Positions 53,795 to 63,322 of a stretch of DNA of 64,000 bases are shown here, piece by piece. The notes beneath the pieces are model-generated. The model saw only the letters and a program-made list of their open reading frames with translations, was not told where the DNA came from and did no database searches. Numbering within the stretch: position 1 is the stretch's first letter; the number at the start of each line of letters is the position of its first letter. Origin of the DNA: Gillisia lutea (lineage in GTDB: Bacteria; Bacteroidota; Bacteroidia; Flavobacteriales; Flavobacteriaceae); contig NZ_JAKGTH010000011.1 in assembly GCF_021568705.1 (NCBI RefSeq), forward strand, positions 1 to 64,000. The letters are read 5' to 3'. The position numbers and the translations under genes were made by a program.

Positions 53795-56125
53795 ATGCTA
53801 AATCTTAGAATTTTTGGGATAGTTATTACAATGCTCACTTTAGTGCTATCCTGTGGCAAATCTCCTAAAACATTAAGGGAGGTAAGCTCCTTTGGTGATA
53901 ACTGGCAATTTAAATTGGATAATGCGCCTAATTCCCCGTGGGATACGGTTAGTTTACCCCACACCGCCAAAATTGAGCCTCTTGTAGTAAACGATCAATG
54001 GCAGGGTACCGCTACTTATAAAAAGGATTATGAGGTTAAGTCTTTGAAAGGGAAGAAGCGTTTCTTCTATTTTGAGGGGGTGATGCAAGAAGCTAAAGTC
54101 TATATTAATGATTCTTTAGTGGCAGATCATAAAGGGGGATATCTGCCTTTTACAGTAGATGCAACTAACTATTTAATGCAGAATGCTAAGAATACTATTA
54201 CTGTGAAGGTTATTAACGTAGATGATGCTACAATTCCGCCCGGAAAGGCACTTTCTGTTTTAGATTTTAACCTTTTTGGCGGGATATACAGAAATGTGTA
54301 TAGTATTGAAACCAATGAAATCTATATTACTGATGCAGTTGCGGCTAATAAAGTGAATGGAGGCGGATTGCTGGTAAAATTTGATACTATTAATAAGGAA
54401 CTCGCTTCAGGCTTTGTGAAAACGCATCTTAGAAATGATTCTGATAAAGAGCGTGCTATTAAACTTCAAGTATCCTTAAAGGATGCTGAAAAGAATGAAG
54501 TTCACACCTCTATTACCGATCTTAAAATAGCTGCAAACTCCGATATCTCGCATGTAGAAGAAATACAGGTTGCTAATCCAAAATTATGGTCGCCAAATGC
54601 ACCTAATTTGTATAAAGTTGAAGTCAGTATTCTAGAAGGGGAAACTCCTATAGATTTTAAAATAGAGAGCATAGGTATCAGAAATATAAAACTGACTGAT
54701 ACCGCATTCTACTTAAATGGGGAAAAGTTGTTTTTGAACGGCACCAACCGTCATCAGGAATATCCTTATGTTGGATATGCGCTTTCTGATGAAGCTCAAT
54801 ATCGAGACGCCTATAAAATTAAGGAAGCCGGATTCAATTTTGTAAGACTTTCCCATTATCCCCATGCGGAAGCTTTTATGAAAGCCTGTGATGAATTAGG
54901 TTTGTTGGTTATGAATTGTATTCCGGGATGGCAGTTTATTGGGGGAGAAGAATTTGTAAAGAATTCTGTTCAAGATGTAAAAGATCTGGCGAGAAGAGAT
55001 AGAAACCATCCATCGGTAATATTTTGGGAAAATTCTTTGAATGAATCGGGAATGACCAACGAATATATGCAGTTGGTAAATGAAGTTTTGGAAGCCGAAC
55101 TACCTTATGAAGACACCTATAGCGCGGGTTGGATAAACGATAGTTCTTACGATTTGTTCATTCCTGCCAGGCAACATGCCAAGCCACCATTCTACTGGAA
55201 TAATTTTGAAGAGAAAGGGAGACCAATTGTGATTGCAGAATATGGCGACTGGGAATATTATGCGCAAAATGCCGGTTTTAATCAAAAGGAGTTCAGTGAT
55301 CTTAAAGAATCTGAGCGCAGTAGTCGGCAGGCTAGAAACTCAGGTGAAAAAGGATTGTTACAACAGGCTTTAAATTATCAGGAAGCCTTCAATTCAAACT
55401 TAAAAGGTGCACAGAGTATTGGTCACGCTAATTGGTTGATGTTCGATTATAATAGAGGTTATAGCGACGATCTGGAAACTTCGGGAATTTCCGATATCTT
55501 CAGAATCCCAAAATTCAGTTATTACTTTTATAAGAGCCAGAAGGATATTGGGATGAAAGAGTTCGGTGAGCCCATGGTATTTATAGCAAGTTATTGGACA
55601 GAAGAATCAACTCCTAAAATAAAGGTGTTCAGCAATGCGGAAGAAGTAGCCCTTTACCTGAATGATAGTTTAATCGCCCGAAAGAAACCAACGATTAATA
55701 GCATTTCTGAAAAATTACCACATCCACCTTTCGAATTTGATCTTTCTGAATTTAAGTCAGGTCAGTTAAAAGCAATTGGATATGTAGGCGGAAAAGAGGT
55801 TACAACACATAAAATTATTACTCCAGAAGAAGCCGTGAAGTTGGAACTAAGCGCAGATGTTAAAAATATCGCGATTTCAGAAAATCATCCAGATGTTGTT
55901 TTTGTGTATGCAAAAATAACAGACAAGAATGGAACATTGGTGCCGGGTGCAACAAACCGGGTGTTGTTCAAAGTAAAAGGAAATTCAGCTGAACTTATAG
56001 GAGAGAATCCTGTAAAAGCAGAGGCGGGGATTGCCACGATCTTGCTTAGAACAACCTCAAAAACAGGAAGCATCGAAATAAATGCTGAAAGTGAAAATTT
56101 AGAATCGACACATTTAAAAATATAA
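53795..56125 (+). CDS. GH2 beta-galactosidase lipoprotein
   Basis: 776 residues, lipobox near Cys20 (LVLSC). The GH2 sugar-binding, Ig-like and TIM-barrel domains are in order; acid/base Glu417 in the NE of WENSLNESGM and nucleophile Glu482 (VIAEYGDW) are present. NGTNRHQEYPYVGYALSDE and FVRLSHYPHAEAFMKACDE are typical GH2. The C-terminal 220 residues look like the DUF4982/Glyco_hydro2_C5 modules. It is shorter than LacZ and probably takes galactose off galacto-oligosaccharides at the surface or in the periplasm. Co-transcribed with GH53. Confidence 0.92.
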   Translation: MLNLRIFGIVITMLTLVLSCGKSPKTLREVSSFGDNWQFKLDNAPNSPWDTVSLPHTAKIEPLVVNDQWQGTATYKKDYEVKSLKGKKRFFYFEGVMQEAKVYINDSLVADHKGGYLPFTVDATNYLMQNAKNTITVKVINVDDATIPPGKALSVLDFNLFGGIYRNVYSIETNEIYITDAVAANKVNGGGLLVKFDTINKELASGFVKTHLRNDSDKERAIKLQVSLKDAEKNEVHTSITDLKIAANSDISHVEEIQVANPKLWSPNAPNLYKVEVSILEGETPIDFKIESIGIRNIKLTDTAFYLNGEKLFLNGTNRHQEYPYVGYALSDEAQYRDAYKIKEAGFNFVRLSHYPHAEAFMKACDELGLLVMNCIPGWQFIGGEEFVKNSVQDVKDLARRDRNHPSVIFWENSLNESGMTNEYMQLVNEVLEAELPYEDTYSAGWINDSSYDLFIPARQHAKPPFYWNNFEEKGRPIVIAEYGDWEYYAQNAGFNQKEFSDLKESERSSRQARNSGEKGLLQQALNYQEAFNSNLKGAQSIGHANWLMFDYNRGYSDDLETSGISDIFRIPKFSYYFYKSQKDIGMKEFGEPMVFIASYWTEESTPKIKVFSNAEEVALYLNDSLIARKKPTINSISEKLPHPPFEFDLSEFKSGQLKAIGYVGGKEVTTHKIITPEEAVKLELSADVKNIAISENHPDVVFVYAKITDKNGTLVPGATNRVLFKVKGNSAELIGENPVKAEAGIATILLRTTSKTGSIEINAESENLESTHLKI

Positions 56126-56134
56126 ATCCAGTAT

Positions 56135-58738
56135 ATGAGATACGCGAATAAAAACACCTTAATTAATACCTGTATTATAGCATCATTTCTATTATTGCAG
56201 ACATTCACTGCCAGTGCTCAAAAAAATAAGCATACAGGGGATGTATTTGTAGATAATCAAGGCATAATGCGTTGGGGAGATACTAAGGAAGAGGTACAGG
56301 GGTTTGGAGTGAATTATACAGCTCCTTTTGCTCATGCTTATAGAAATGCAGGTAAACTGGGAATAGACCTGAAAGAAGCTATTGATAACGACGTGTATCA
56401 CTTCTCCAGATTAGGTTTCGACCTTTATAGAATTCATGTTTGGGATACCGAAATTAGTGATGCCGAAGGAAATTTATTGGAAAATGAACATTTAGAAATG
56501 TTCGATTATTTATTGATGAAGTTGAAAGAAAGAGGGATTAATTATGTGATCACTCCTATTGCATTTTGGGGAAATGGATGGCCTGAACCAGACGAAGAAA
56601 CACCGGGATTTTCGCATAAATATGGAAAAGATGCCAGCTTGACCAATACTGAAGCTATTAAAGCTCAGCAAAATTACTTGAAACAATTCTTGAATCATGT
56701 AAATCCGTTAACAGGAGTGGCATATAAAAATGATCCTAGCCTAATTGCTTTTGAAGTGAGTAATGAGCCACATCATAGAGGAACACCTAAGGAGGTGACT
56801 TCATTTATAAAAAAAATGGTGAAGGCCATGAGAAGTACGGGTACTAAAAAGCCTATTTTTTATAATATTAGTCATAGCGTACAACTGGCTGATGCTTATT
56901 TTGATGCAGGAATACAGGGAGGGACTTTTCAGTGGTATCCAACCGGCTTAGGATTTAGAAAGGAACTCGCGGGTAATTTACTTCCTAATGTGAATGATTA
57001 TAACATCCCTTTTGATGATAAGATCAAAAAAGCAAAAGGAGCAAAACTCGTATACGAATTTGATGCAGCCGATGTGAATAAGTCGTATATGTATCCTGCA
57101 ATGGCAAGAAGTTTTAGAGAAGCTGGAATTCAAATAGCCACCCATTTTGCGTACGATCCTACATTTTTAGCAGCCCATAATACCGAATATAATACCCATT
57201 ATATGAATTTGTCCTATACTCCGCAAAAAGCCATAGCACTAATGATTAGCGGAAAGGTGTTTCATGAATTACCAATGAATAAAGATTACGGTACCTATCC
57301 TGAAAATTTAAAATTCGAAGATTTCACTATAGATTACACCAAGGATCTGGCAATTTATAATACCGAGAATTCTTTTTTCTATACCAACTCGAATAATATT
57401 GTTCCAAAGGAGTTAGAAAAGCTAACACAGATTGCAGGTTTCGGAAATTCAGAGCTGGTAACATATCAAGGAAAAGGAGCATATTTTCTTGATAAAATAG
57501 AAAATGGGGTTTGGAGACTGGAAGTAATGCCTGATGTTATTTTAGTGGATAACCCTTTTGGAACCAATAGCTTAAAAAAGATTATTAGTGTTATAAATTA
57601 TAAGGAATGGAATATGAAACTTTCATTACCCGATCTTGCACAAGAATTTACCGTTGAAGCAATTAATGAAGGTAATTCTTATTCTATAACTGCTAAAAAT
57701 AAAGGCTTTTCTATCACGCCCGGGACATATCTTTTGAAAAATGCAGAAATTACAAAAGCTTTTTCAGGGAAGGAAACTTTGGGAAATATAAAACTAGCAG
57801 AGTTTACTGCGCCACCATCAAATTTAGATAAGACCTATTTGGTACACACACCTTCCACTCAAATTACACAAGGTAATAAATATGAGGTGATGGCGACAGT
57901 TGTTTCCCCTGCAACTATTGAAAGCGTGATGCTATACGCCAATATTAACGGTAAATATAAGGCCTTGGAAATGGCAAAAGGTGAGGGGTATAACTATAGT
58001 TCGACAGCGTTAGATTCTATCATTACACCGGGATATTTAAATTATAGGGTAGTGGTTAAAACTTCTGAAGGATCAATCGCCTATCCGGGAGCGGTGAGCG
58101 GAGATCCTTTCGCGTGGGATAATTTTAATAGAGAAGAATATACTGTTCCAGTTTTTGCAAAGGATAGTGCATTAGAGATTTTTAATGCTTCTCAGGATTC
58201 AGAAGACATGGTCGCAGTATGGAAACCAGGAAATAAGCTAGTTCCATTAAGTAATGGGGAAGTGGCTTATCAGGTTAATATTGAAAATCTATTTGAAGAG
58301 GATGTTGAAAATAAAGGTGCTGCTCCTATATATGATTATTCATTTAGATATAATTTTTCTGAGAAAATTAAAAATGCAAGGGAAAAGCTTTCGGAAGTTT
58401 CTGTACTTGTACTGAAGGCAGGTAGCACCTCAGAAAAGAATGAAAAATTACAGGTAGCATTTGTAGATAGAAATGGAGCGTCCTTTGGAAAGATTATAGT
58501 GCTTAAGCCTGGTGTTCAGGAATATCAAATTAACTTTAATGAGCTACAACCGGTAAGAACGGTAACTTTACCAAGACCGTATCCATCTTTTCTTCCTTAT
58601 TATTTTCAACATGATAATAAGGGCGATTTTAATTTACAGAATGTTGAGAGTATTCAATTTTCCATAGGACCTGGATTAAATGAAAACGAACAGAAGGAGA
58701 GCCATCACTTACAGATAATAAGTTTAAGCTTGCAGTAG
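56135..58738 (+). CDS. Clan GH-A glycoside hydrolase, probable beta-galactosidase
   Basis: 867 residues with a signal peptide cleaved after TASAQ. A TIM barrel (about residues 50-390) is visible with acid/base Glu211 in AFEVSNEPHH and nucleophile Glu308 in LVYEFDAAD, the GH-A arrangement. FGVNYTAPFAHAYRNAGKLG at the start and FDLYRIHVWDTE are not standard GH5. The C-terminal 450 residues are beta-rich accessory domains. I cannot assign the family: GH147, known from galactan loci, is a candidate, and GH5-like is another. The locus suggests galactan oligosaccharides as substrate. Confidence 0.78.
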   Translation: MRYANKNTLINTCIIASFLLLQTFTASAQKNKHTGDVFVDNQGIMRWGDTKEEVQGFGVNYTAPFAHAYRNAGKLGIDLKEAIDNDVYHFSRLGFDLYRIHVWDTEISDAEGNLLENEHLEMFDYLLMKLKERGINYVITPIAFWGNGWPEPDEETPGFSHKYGKDASLTNTEAIKAQQNYLKQFLNHVNPLTGVAYKNDPSLIAFEVSNEPHHRGTPKEVTSFIKKMVKAMRSTGTKKPIFYNISHSVQLADAYFDAGIQGGTFQWYPTGLGFRKELAGNLLPNVNDYNIPFDDKIKKAKGAKLVYEFDAADVNKSYMYPAMARSFREAGIQIATHFAYDPTFLAAHNTEYNTHYMNLSYTPQKAIALMISGKVFHELPMNKDYGTYPENLKFEDFTIDYTKDLAIYNTENSFFYTNSNNIVPKELEKLTQIAGFGNSELVTYQGKGAYFLDKIENGVWRLEVMPDVILVDNPFGTNSLKKIISVINYKEWNMKLSLPDLAQEFTVEAINEGNSYSITAKNKGFSITPGTYLLKNAEITKAFSGKETLGNIKLAEFTAPPSNLDKTYLVHTPSTQITQGNKYEVMATVVSPATIESVMLYANINGKYKALEMAKGEGYNYSSTALDSIITPGYLNYRVVVKTSEGSIAYPGAVSGDPFAWDNFNREEYTVPVFAKDSALEIFNASQDSEDMVAVWKPGNKLVPLSNGEVAYQVNIENLFEEDVENKGAAPIYDYSFRYNFSEKIKNAREKLSEVSVLVLKAGSTSEKNEKLQVAFVDRNGASFGKIIVLKPGVQEYQINFNELQPVRTVTLPRPYPSFLPYYFQHDNKGDFNLQNVESIQFSIGPGLNENEQKESHHLQIISLSLQ

Positions 58739-58755
58739 TTTATTTATTTGAGATG

Positions 58756-58786
58756 AAAAAAGCCACCTATTGTAGGTGGCTTTTTT
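58756..58786. terminator. Bidirectional terminator between convergent genes
   Basis: Perfect 14-bp stem AAAAAAGCCACCTA / TAGGTGGCTTTTTT with a 3-nt loop, between the clan-A glycosidase and the TonB receptor. Confidence 0.92.
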
Positions 58787-58807
58787 TATTTTAATTAATT
58801 ACAGATA

Positions 58808-61429
58808 TTAGAATTGATAGTTAAATCCAACGCTGAAATTAGTTCCTAACTGTCCCAGTTGTTGTACTTCTGAAGAATAAAGGAATCTTCCTCCAGCTCC
58901 CGCTGTGTTGGTAGAAGCCTTTGTAACATCAGGATATACATCAAAAAGATTATTTACGTTCACATTTAAAGAAAGCTTATCGGTGAACTTATAATTAGCA
59001 ACAATGTCTGTAGCTATTTTGGCTGCAAGATCCTGATCTTCACCACCAGATTCTGGAGCTGTTACCGTCACTTTCCCAAACATTGTATTATTCAGGGCAA
59101 AATACCACTTATCTAATTCTTGAGATAATCCAAGAATTAATTTTGATTTAGGTCTGGAATTAGTGATCAAACCTTTCTCTTCACGAGCAAAAATATTATA
59201 ACCGTTTTGAGCTAACGCAGCTGGTGTGGTAATAGCATCAATTGTAGTTTTATTGAAGTTGGCTGCAAAACTGGCTCCAAAACCTCCATAGCTCTTATAA
59301 TTTAAAACGATATCGGCTCCTTGTGTTTTGGTGTCACCGGCATTTATAAAGAACTGTACAGCAACCACATTATTATCTTCTAAGATCTGCTCTACCGGAT
59401 TCATGGAAGAATCATCATCATCTGCTCCAATTTGAGAAGAAAACAATACCCTGTCATCTACGTTAATTTGATAGAAATCTACCGATCCATAGAAATTTGG
59501 AGTAAACTGGTAAGTTATACCGGCAGAGATATTTTTGGAGGTTTCAGCAAATAAAGTTGGTACGCCCAATGCCTGTACAGCTGGATTGTCATTTGCTAAA
59601 GTACCTTGCAATAATGGTTCGCTAGACCCTGAAACAATAATGTATTGGCTGTTGGTTAAATGCCTTTGGTGTAGGGTAGGAGCTCTAAATCCAGTTGAGT
59701 ACGATCCACGAATTGCACCTTTTACACCTAATTTATAGCGACCATTTACTTTCCAGGAGAAGTTATCTCCAAAATCGGAGAAATCTTCATATCTCCCTGC
59801 AACTCCTAATAACAAAGCATCTGTAATATCATAATCCAGTTGGGCATAAGCAGCAAAGTTATTTCTGGTCCATTCTCCGGCCTCAGCTGGTTTGATTCCT
59901 GCAAAAGAATCAGATCCTCCTTTGTAATAAGATAATGGATCTCCTTCATATGCATTGAAATATTCCTTTTTAACCTCTAAGCCGGTCGCTAAGCTAAGTT
60001 GATCTGTTAGTCGACCACTGACATCAAGATTCCCAATTAAGTTCTGTAAACGGTATCCTCCTGGGTGAAATGTTCTTGGCGACGTGTTATTATCGGCCAA
60101 GTAATCTCTGTTCACTGAATTATTTACTGTGTAATCTACAGAGTTCGCTCCGTAAGTAGCACTAAGATCTGCTCTCCAGTTTTCACCTAAATCATATTTG
60201 AGTCCGATGGCATTAATATGATCGTCGATCTGTGTTTCAAAAGTAGGTTGATACCCTAAGAAATCTTCCGGTCTGGTTAAAAATCCTGAATCGGCAACTC
60301 CTCTTCTCCAGTAAGGAGCACGGTAGTACGCATAACTTTTACCGGTTCGAGTAGTAAAACCATGAAAGGTGTAAAATTCGCCATTTTCACCTACGGGATG
60401 AGCCATATTCACAAAAAGATCTGTTTTTTCCATTTCTGGTTGACCTACATGCATACCTAAAGTAGGGTTGTCTTTTTGCCATTGTATTTCATTGGGTCGT
60501 TCTGCTCCTGGATCGTTCACACCTGGAGATCCGGGTCTATTTGTTTCATTTTGTTTATAGTAGCCTAATGTGATGTTTGCATACCCCTCATCACCAATGG
60601 TGAAAGCAGTATTAAAATCAGACGAAAAGTTAAAGCCGTCTCCTTCTGATGTAATTCCGGTTTTAGCCGAGAACGTTGAGAATTCTACATTTTTCTTTAA
60701 CACCATATTGATAACCCCTGCAATAGCATCAGACCCATATTGAGCTGAAGCACCGTCTCTAAGCACTTCTACTCGTTCTATGGCTGCAGTAGGAATACTT
60801 TTTAGGTCTACTCCAACCTCTCCTTTTCCGGGAGTACGGTTTAGATAGACCTGTGCGCTTTGGTTTTTACGTTTTCCATTTACCAGGACTAGAGTTCTGC
60901 TAGGGCCTAATCCACGCAGATCTGCCGGATCGTAATGCGCCGTTGCATCTGAAATTGCTTGGTTTTGAGAATTGAACGATGGAACCTTGAAAGTAAGCAT
61001 TCTATCTATTGTAGGTTGCCCGCTATTAGCCAATTCTTTTACTCCAAAATTATCAATTGGGACAGGAGAATCTAAAATTGTTCTAGGCTTGGTTCTGTTA
61101 CCGGTAACAACGATCTCGGCAAGACCAAAACTATCTTCTACTAACATAATCATTATGTTCGCTGCTGAAGTGATCTCCTGAGATTTAGTTTTAAAACCAA
61201 TGTAGGAAACGACAATGGTGGTAGGAAGTTTTGATACATTGAATTCAAAATTTCCGTCTTCATCGGTAGTAGAGCCGTTGGAAGTACCTTGTTCAAAAAT
61301 TGTAGCAAAAGGAATTCCTTCTCCGCTTTCGTCCAAAACTCTACCTGTAATTGGGGTCTGTGCCCACCCTATCAAGGGAAAAACCATTAATAGGCTTAAA
61401 ATTTTAAGGTGTTTAAAAGTTGTTTTCAT
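58808..61429 (-). CDS. TonB-dependent outer-membrane receptor
   Basis: 873 residues. Signal peptide ending GWAQ, then a CarboxypepD-regulatory-like domain (PITGRVLDESGEGIPFATIF), the plug (LRGLGPSRTLVLVNGKRKNQ, then IERVEVLRDGASAQYGSDAI) and the barrel, ending FSVGFNYQF. The order is typical of Bacteroidota receptors, but the length is below that of SusC and no SusD is beside it. It probably imports galacto-oligosaccharides made by the neighbouring GH53; an iron or vitamin complex is an alternative. Monocistronic, with 336 bp of mostly AT-rich, featureless sequence upstream (61430-61706 shows nothing but a possible promoter). Confidence 0.88.
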   Translation of the reverse strand: MKTTFKHLKILSLLMVFPLIGWAQTPITGRVLDESGEGIPFATIFEQGTSNGSTTDEDGNFEFNVSKLPTTIVVSYIGFKTKSQEITSAANIMIMLVEDSFGLAEIVVTGNRTKPRTILDSPVPIDNFGVKELANSGQPTIDRMLTFKVPSFNSQNQAISDATAHYDPADLRGLGPSRTLVLVNGKRKNQSAQVYLNRTPGKGEVGVDLKSIPTAAIERVEVLRDGASAQYGSDAIAGVINMVLKKNVEFSTFSAKTGITSEGDGFNFSSDFNTAFTIGDEGYANITLGYYKQNETNRPGSPGVNDPGAERPNEIQWQKDNPTLGMHVGQPEMEKTDLFVNMAHPVGENGEFYTFHGFTTRTGKSYAYYRAPYWRRGVADSGFLTRPEDFLGYQPTFETQIDDHINAIGLKYDLGENWRADLSATYGANSVDYTVNNSVNRDYLADNNTSPRTFHPGGYRLQNLIGNLDVSGRLTDQLSLATGLEVKKEYFNAYEGDPLSYYKGGSDSFAGIKPAEAGEWTRNNFAAYAQLDYDITDALLLGVAGRYEDFSDFGDNFSWKVNGRYKLGVKGAIRGSYSTGFRAPTLHQRHLTNSQYIIVSGSSEPLLQGTLANDNPAVQALGVPTLFAETSKNISAGITYQFTPNFYGSVDFYQINVDDRVLFSSQIGADDDDSSMNPVEQILEDNNVVAVQFFINAGDTKTQGADIVLNYKSYGGFGASFAANFNKTTIDAITTPAALAQNGYNIFAREEKGLITNSRPKSKLILGLSQELDKWYFALNNTMFGKVTVTAPESGGEDQDLAAKIATDIVANYKFTDKLSLNVNVNNLFDVYPDVTKASTNTAGAGGRFLYSSEVQQLGQLGTNFSVGFNYQF

Positions 61430-61706
61430 AAGTGTTTTATTTTCTGGTTATCTCAAATATTAAAAAAATGTTAATTATATGCAATAAAAATATTAAGACA
61501 TGTAATTATAAATTAATTGAAATCATAATAAAATGGGGGTTATTTTGTATTTATTGTAGTTTTTGATATGTATTGATGGTGTTTATAATAGAGTTATCTC
61601 CAATATAATGGGTTGTTTGTTGTTTTAGTCAAACTGAGTTTTGTATATTTTTTTTACTTTATTTTTAAATTATCCGTGAAATTTTGCTCTGACTCTTATA
61701 GAATCA

Positions 61707-61742
61707 AAAATGGCTGTCAAAATTAATTCTGACAGCCATTTT
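61707..61742 (-). terminator. Terminator after the alpha-amylase gene
   Basis: Perfect 13-bp stem AAAATGGCTGTCA (61707-61719) / TGACAGCCATTTT (61730-61742) with a 10-nt loop. It ends the minus-strand starch operon, 24 bp past the stop. Confidence 0.85.
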
Positions 61743-61765
61743 AAAAAAAAAGGTAAACTTAAATG

Positions 61766-63211
61766 CTATTTCATGATAGTCCAGATGCTGTAGGAATTAG
61801 CCGGAGCTTCAATACTCACACTGCCGTCGGTTGCTACTGTTGGAGAGTAGGAAGACTGATTACTGTAATCTTTTATCTTTTTACTTGCCCAATTACTAAC
61901 CACTTCTCGGCGTTTATTATTACCACTTGTATTGATGTATAGTATCAAGCCCGGATTGGTTCCCTCGCCAGAACGCTTCATGATATATTCATCATTATCG
62001 TTATAAAGCACTTCCACACTTCCACTAGCAATACTATTATGAATTAAGATCAAGTTTTTGATCTCTTCCTGAAAATTTTCGTTTTCATAATCGGAATAGA
62101 AGATAGTTGGATAACCATCATGCGTTAAAATATATGCATACGCCTTCATTTTATTTTCAGAAGAAATATTATTATCCTCATTGCTATCCTTTTCAGTATC
62201 GTGATTAGCTACAAATGTTACGGCTTTATCGGGATAGGTTTTTCGTAGCATGTCTTTTGATAGATAGTTAAGATCGTTATGGCGGTCGAATGCTTCTTCC
62301 ATTTTATAGAAACATGCAAAATCGAAAGCTGCCGATCCCGATTCTTCTACCCATTTTTTCAGAACATCTCCATTTCCATCATAGTTTTCACCTACAGAAA
62401 AACCGCCTACTTCATCTAACCAGGCCTTCACAACCCACGGCTCGAATCCTTTAACGTAGTCGAATCTCCAGCCATCAAATCCCATTACATTTTTGTAATA
62501 CTTAGCTACAGAATTCTCATCCTTCCATAGCCACTTTTGCACACGCTCTTGATCATGACAAACGTCTTGCTCATCATAGAATAAGTTCCCTGAATCACTC
62601 TCGTGGATATCGTTGGGGTGATAATCTTTGTAGCTCCTGTTAAACATTCCGGATGCATTTCCATGAGTTTCATCAAAGAGTGTATAAGTTTGTTTATCTC
62701 TATATGGGTTGTATTCACTACCTCCACCTGAATTATGATTTAACACGATATCAGCTATCACTTCCAAATCTTTAGCATGTGCCGAAGCGATTAATGTTTC
62801 TAGTTGTTCTCGGGTACCAAATCGGGTAGGGAGTGTTCCCTGTTGGAAATATTCTCCAAAGTCGAAATAATCAGAAGGATCATATCCCATTGAATATCCA
62901 CCGGACTGTCCTTTGGTAGCTACTGGAAGCCATAAACGGTCTATACCCGCTTCTGCCCATCCATCTACTTTAGTATTTAGAATGTTCCACCATTCTCCTC
63001 GGGGCTCTACATCCCAGTAAAAAGTTTGCATCATAACTCCAGATCCATTTTTGTAGTCTGAAAGGTTTATTGCAATCGGCTCAGCTGGCGTAGGAGTCTC
63101 CCCGCTAGGAGTATCATCGGTTGTATCTACCGCAGGGTCGCTATCACTAGAACACGAATTGAGGCTGAACACAGCTAAGAATGCAGCACATAAGATTATA
63201 TTTTTTTTCAT
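61766..63211 (-). CDS. GH13 alpha-amylase lipoprotein
   Basis: 481 residues from the ATG at 63211; a start 8 codons earlier is open but does not fit a lipoprotein leader. Lipobox LNSC20 followed by acidic SSDSDPA, typical for surface export. GH13 motifs: VIADIVLNHN, GWRFDYVKGF with nucleophile Asp251, SVGENYDG with acid/base Glu275 and FVANHDTEKD with Asp338. It cuts alpha-1,4 bonds of starch or glycogen. It is downstream of the SusE/SusF-like gene with a strong hairpin in between. Confidence 0.93.
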   Translation of the reverse strand: MKKNIILCAAFLAVFSLNSCSSDSDPAVDTTDDTPSGETPTPAEPIAINLSDYKNGSGVMMQTFYWDVEPRGEWWNILNTKVDGWAEAGIDRLWLPVATKGQSGGYSMGYDPSDYFDFGEYFQQGTLPTRFGTREQLETLIASAHAKDLEVIADIVLNHNSGGGSEYNPYRDKQTYTLFDETHGNASGMFNRSYKDYHPNDIHESDSGNLFYDEQDVCHDQERVQKWLWKDENSVAKYYKNVMGFDGWRFDYVKGFEPWVVKAWLDEVGGFSVGENYDGNGDVLKKWVEESGSAAFDFACFYKMEEAFDRHNDLNYLSKDMLRKTYPDKAVTFVANHDTEKDSNEDNNISSENKMKAYAYILTHDGYPTIFYSDYENENFQEEIKNLILIHNSIASGSVEVLYNDNDEYIMKRSGEGTNPGLILYINTSGNNKRREVVSNWASKKIKDYSNQSSYSPTVATDGSVSIEAPANSYSIWTIMK

Positions 63212-63234
63212 AATTGTTGAGGTTTTAAAAATCA

Positions 63235-63304
63235 AAAAGCTGTCTAATTTGGAACAATGACAACCAGTGATTACCGTTATCTCTGAACCTATTAGACAGC
63301 TTTT
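63235..63304 (-). terminator. Hairpin between the SusE/F-like and amylase genes
   Basis: AAAAGCTGTCTAAT (63235-63248) pairs perfectly over 14 bp with ATTAGACAGCTTTT (63291-63304), leaving a 42-nt loop. Read on the minus strand a T-run follows, so it could end or reduce transcription into the amylase gene or protect the upstream message. Confidence 0.6.
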
Positions 63305-63322
63305 GAAAGGTTTAGGTTTTGA

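Noticed and set aside
58808-61429. Calling the TonB receptor SusC
   Set aside because: It is about 100-150 residues too short and no SusD gene follows it.
61430-61706. Fourth copy of the TGTAA/TACG motif upstream of the TonB receptor
   Set aside because: A weak ATGTAATTATAAATT stretch is present near 61500, but TACG is missing and the region is very AT-rich.
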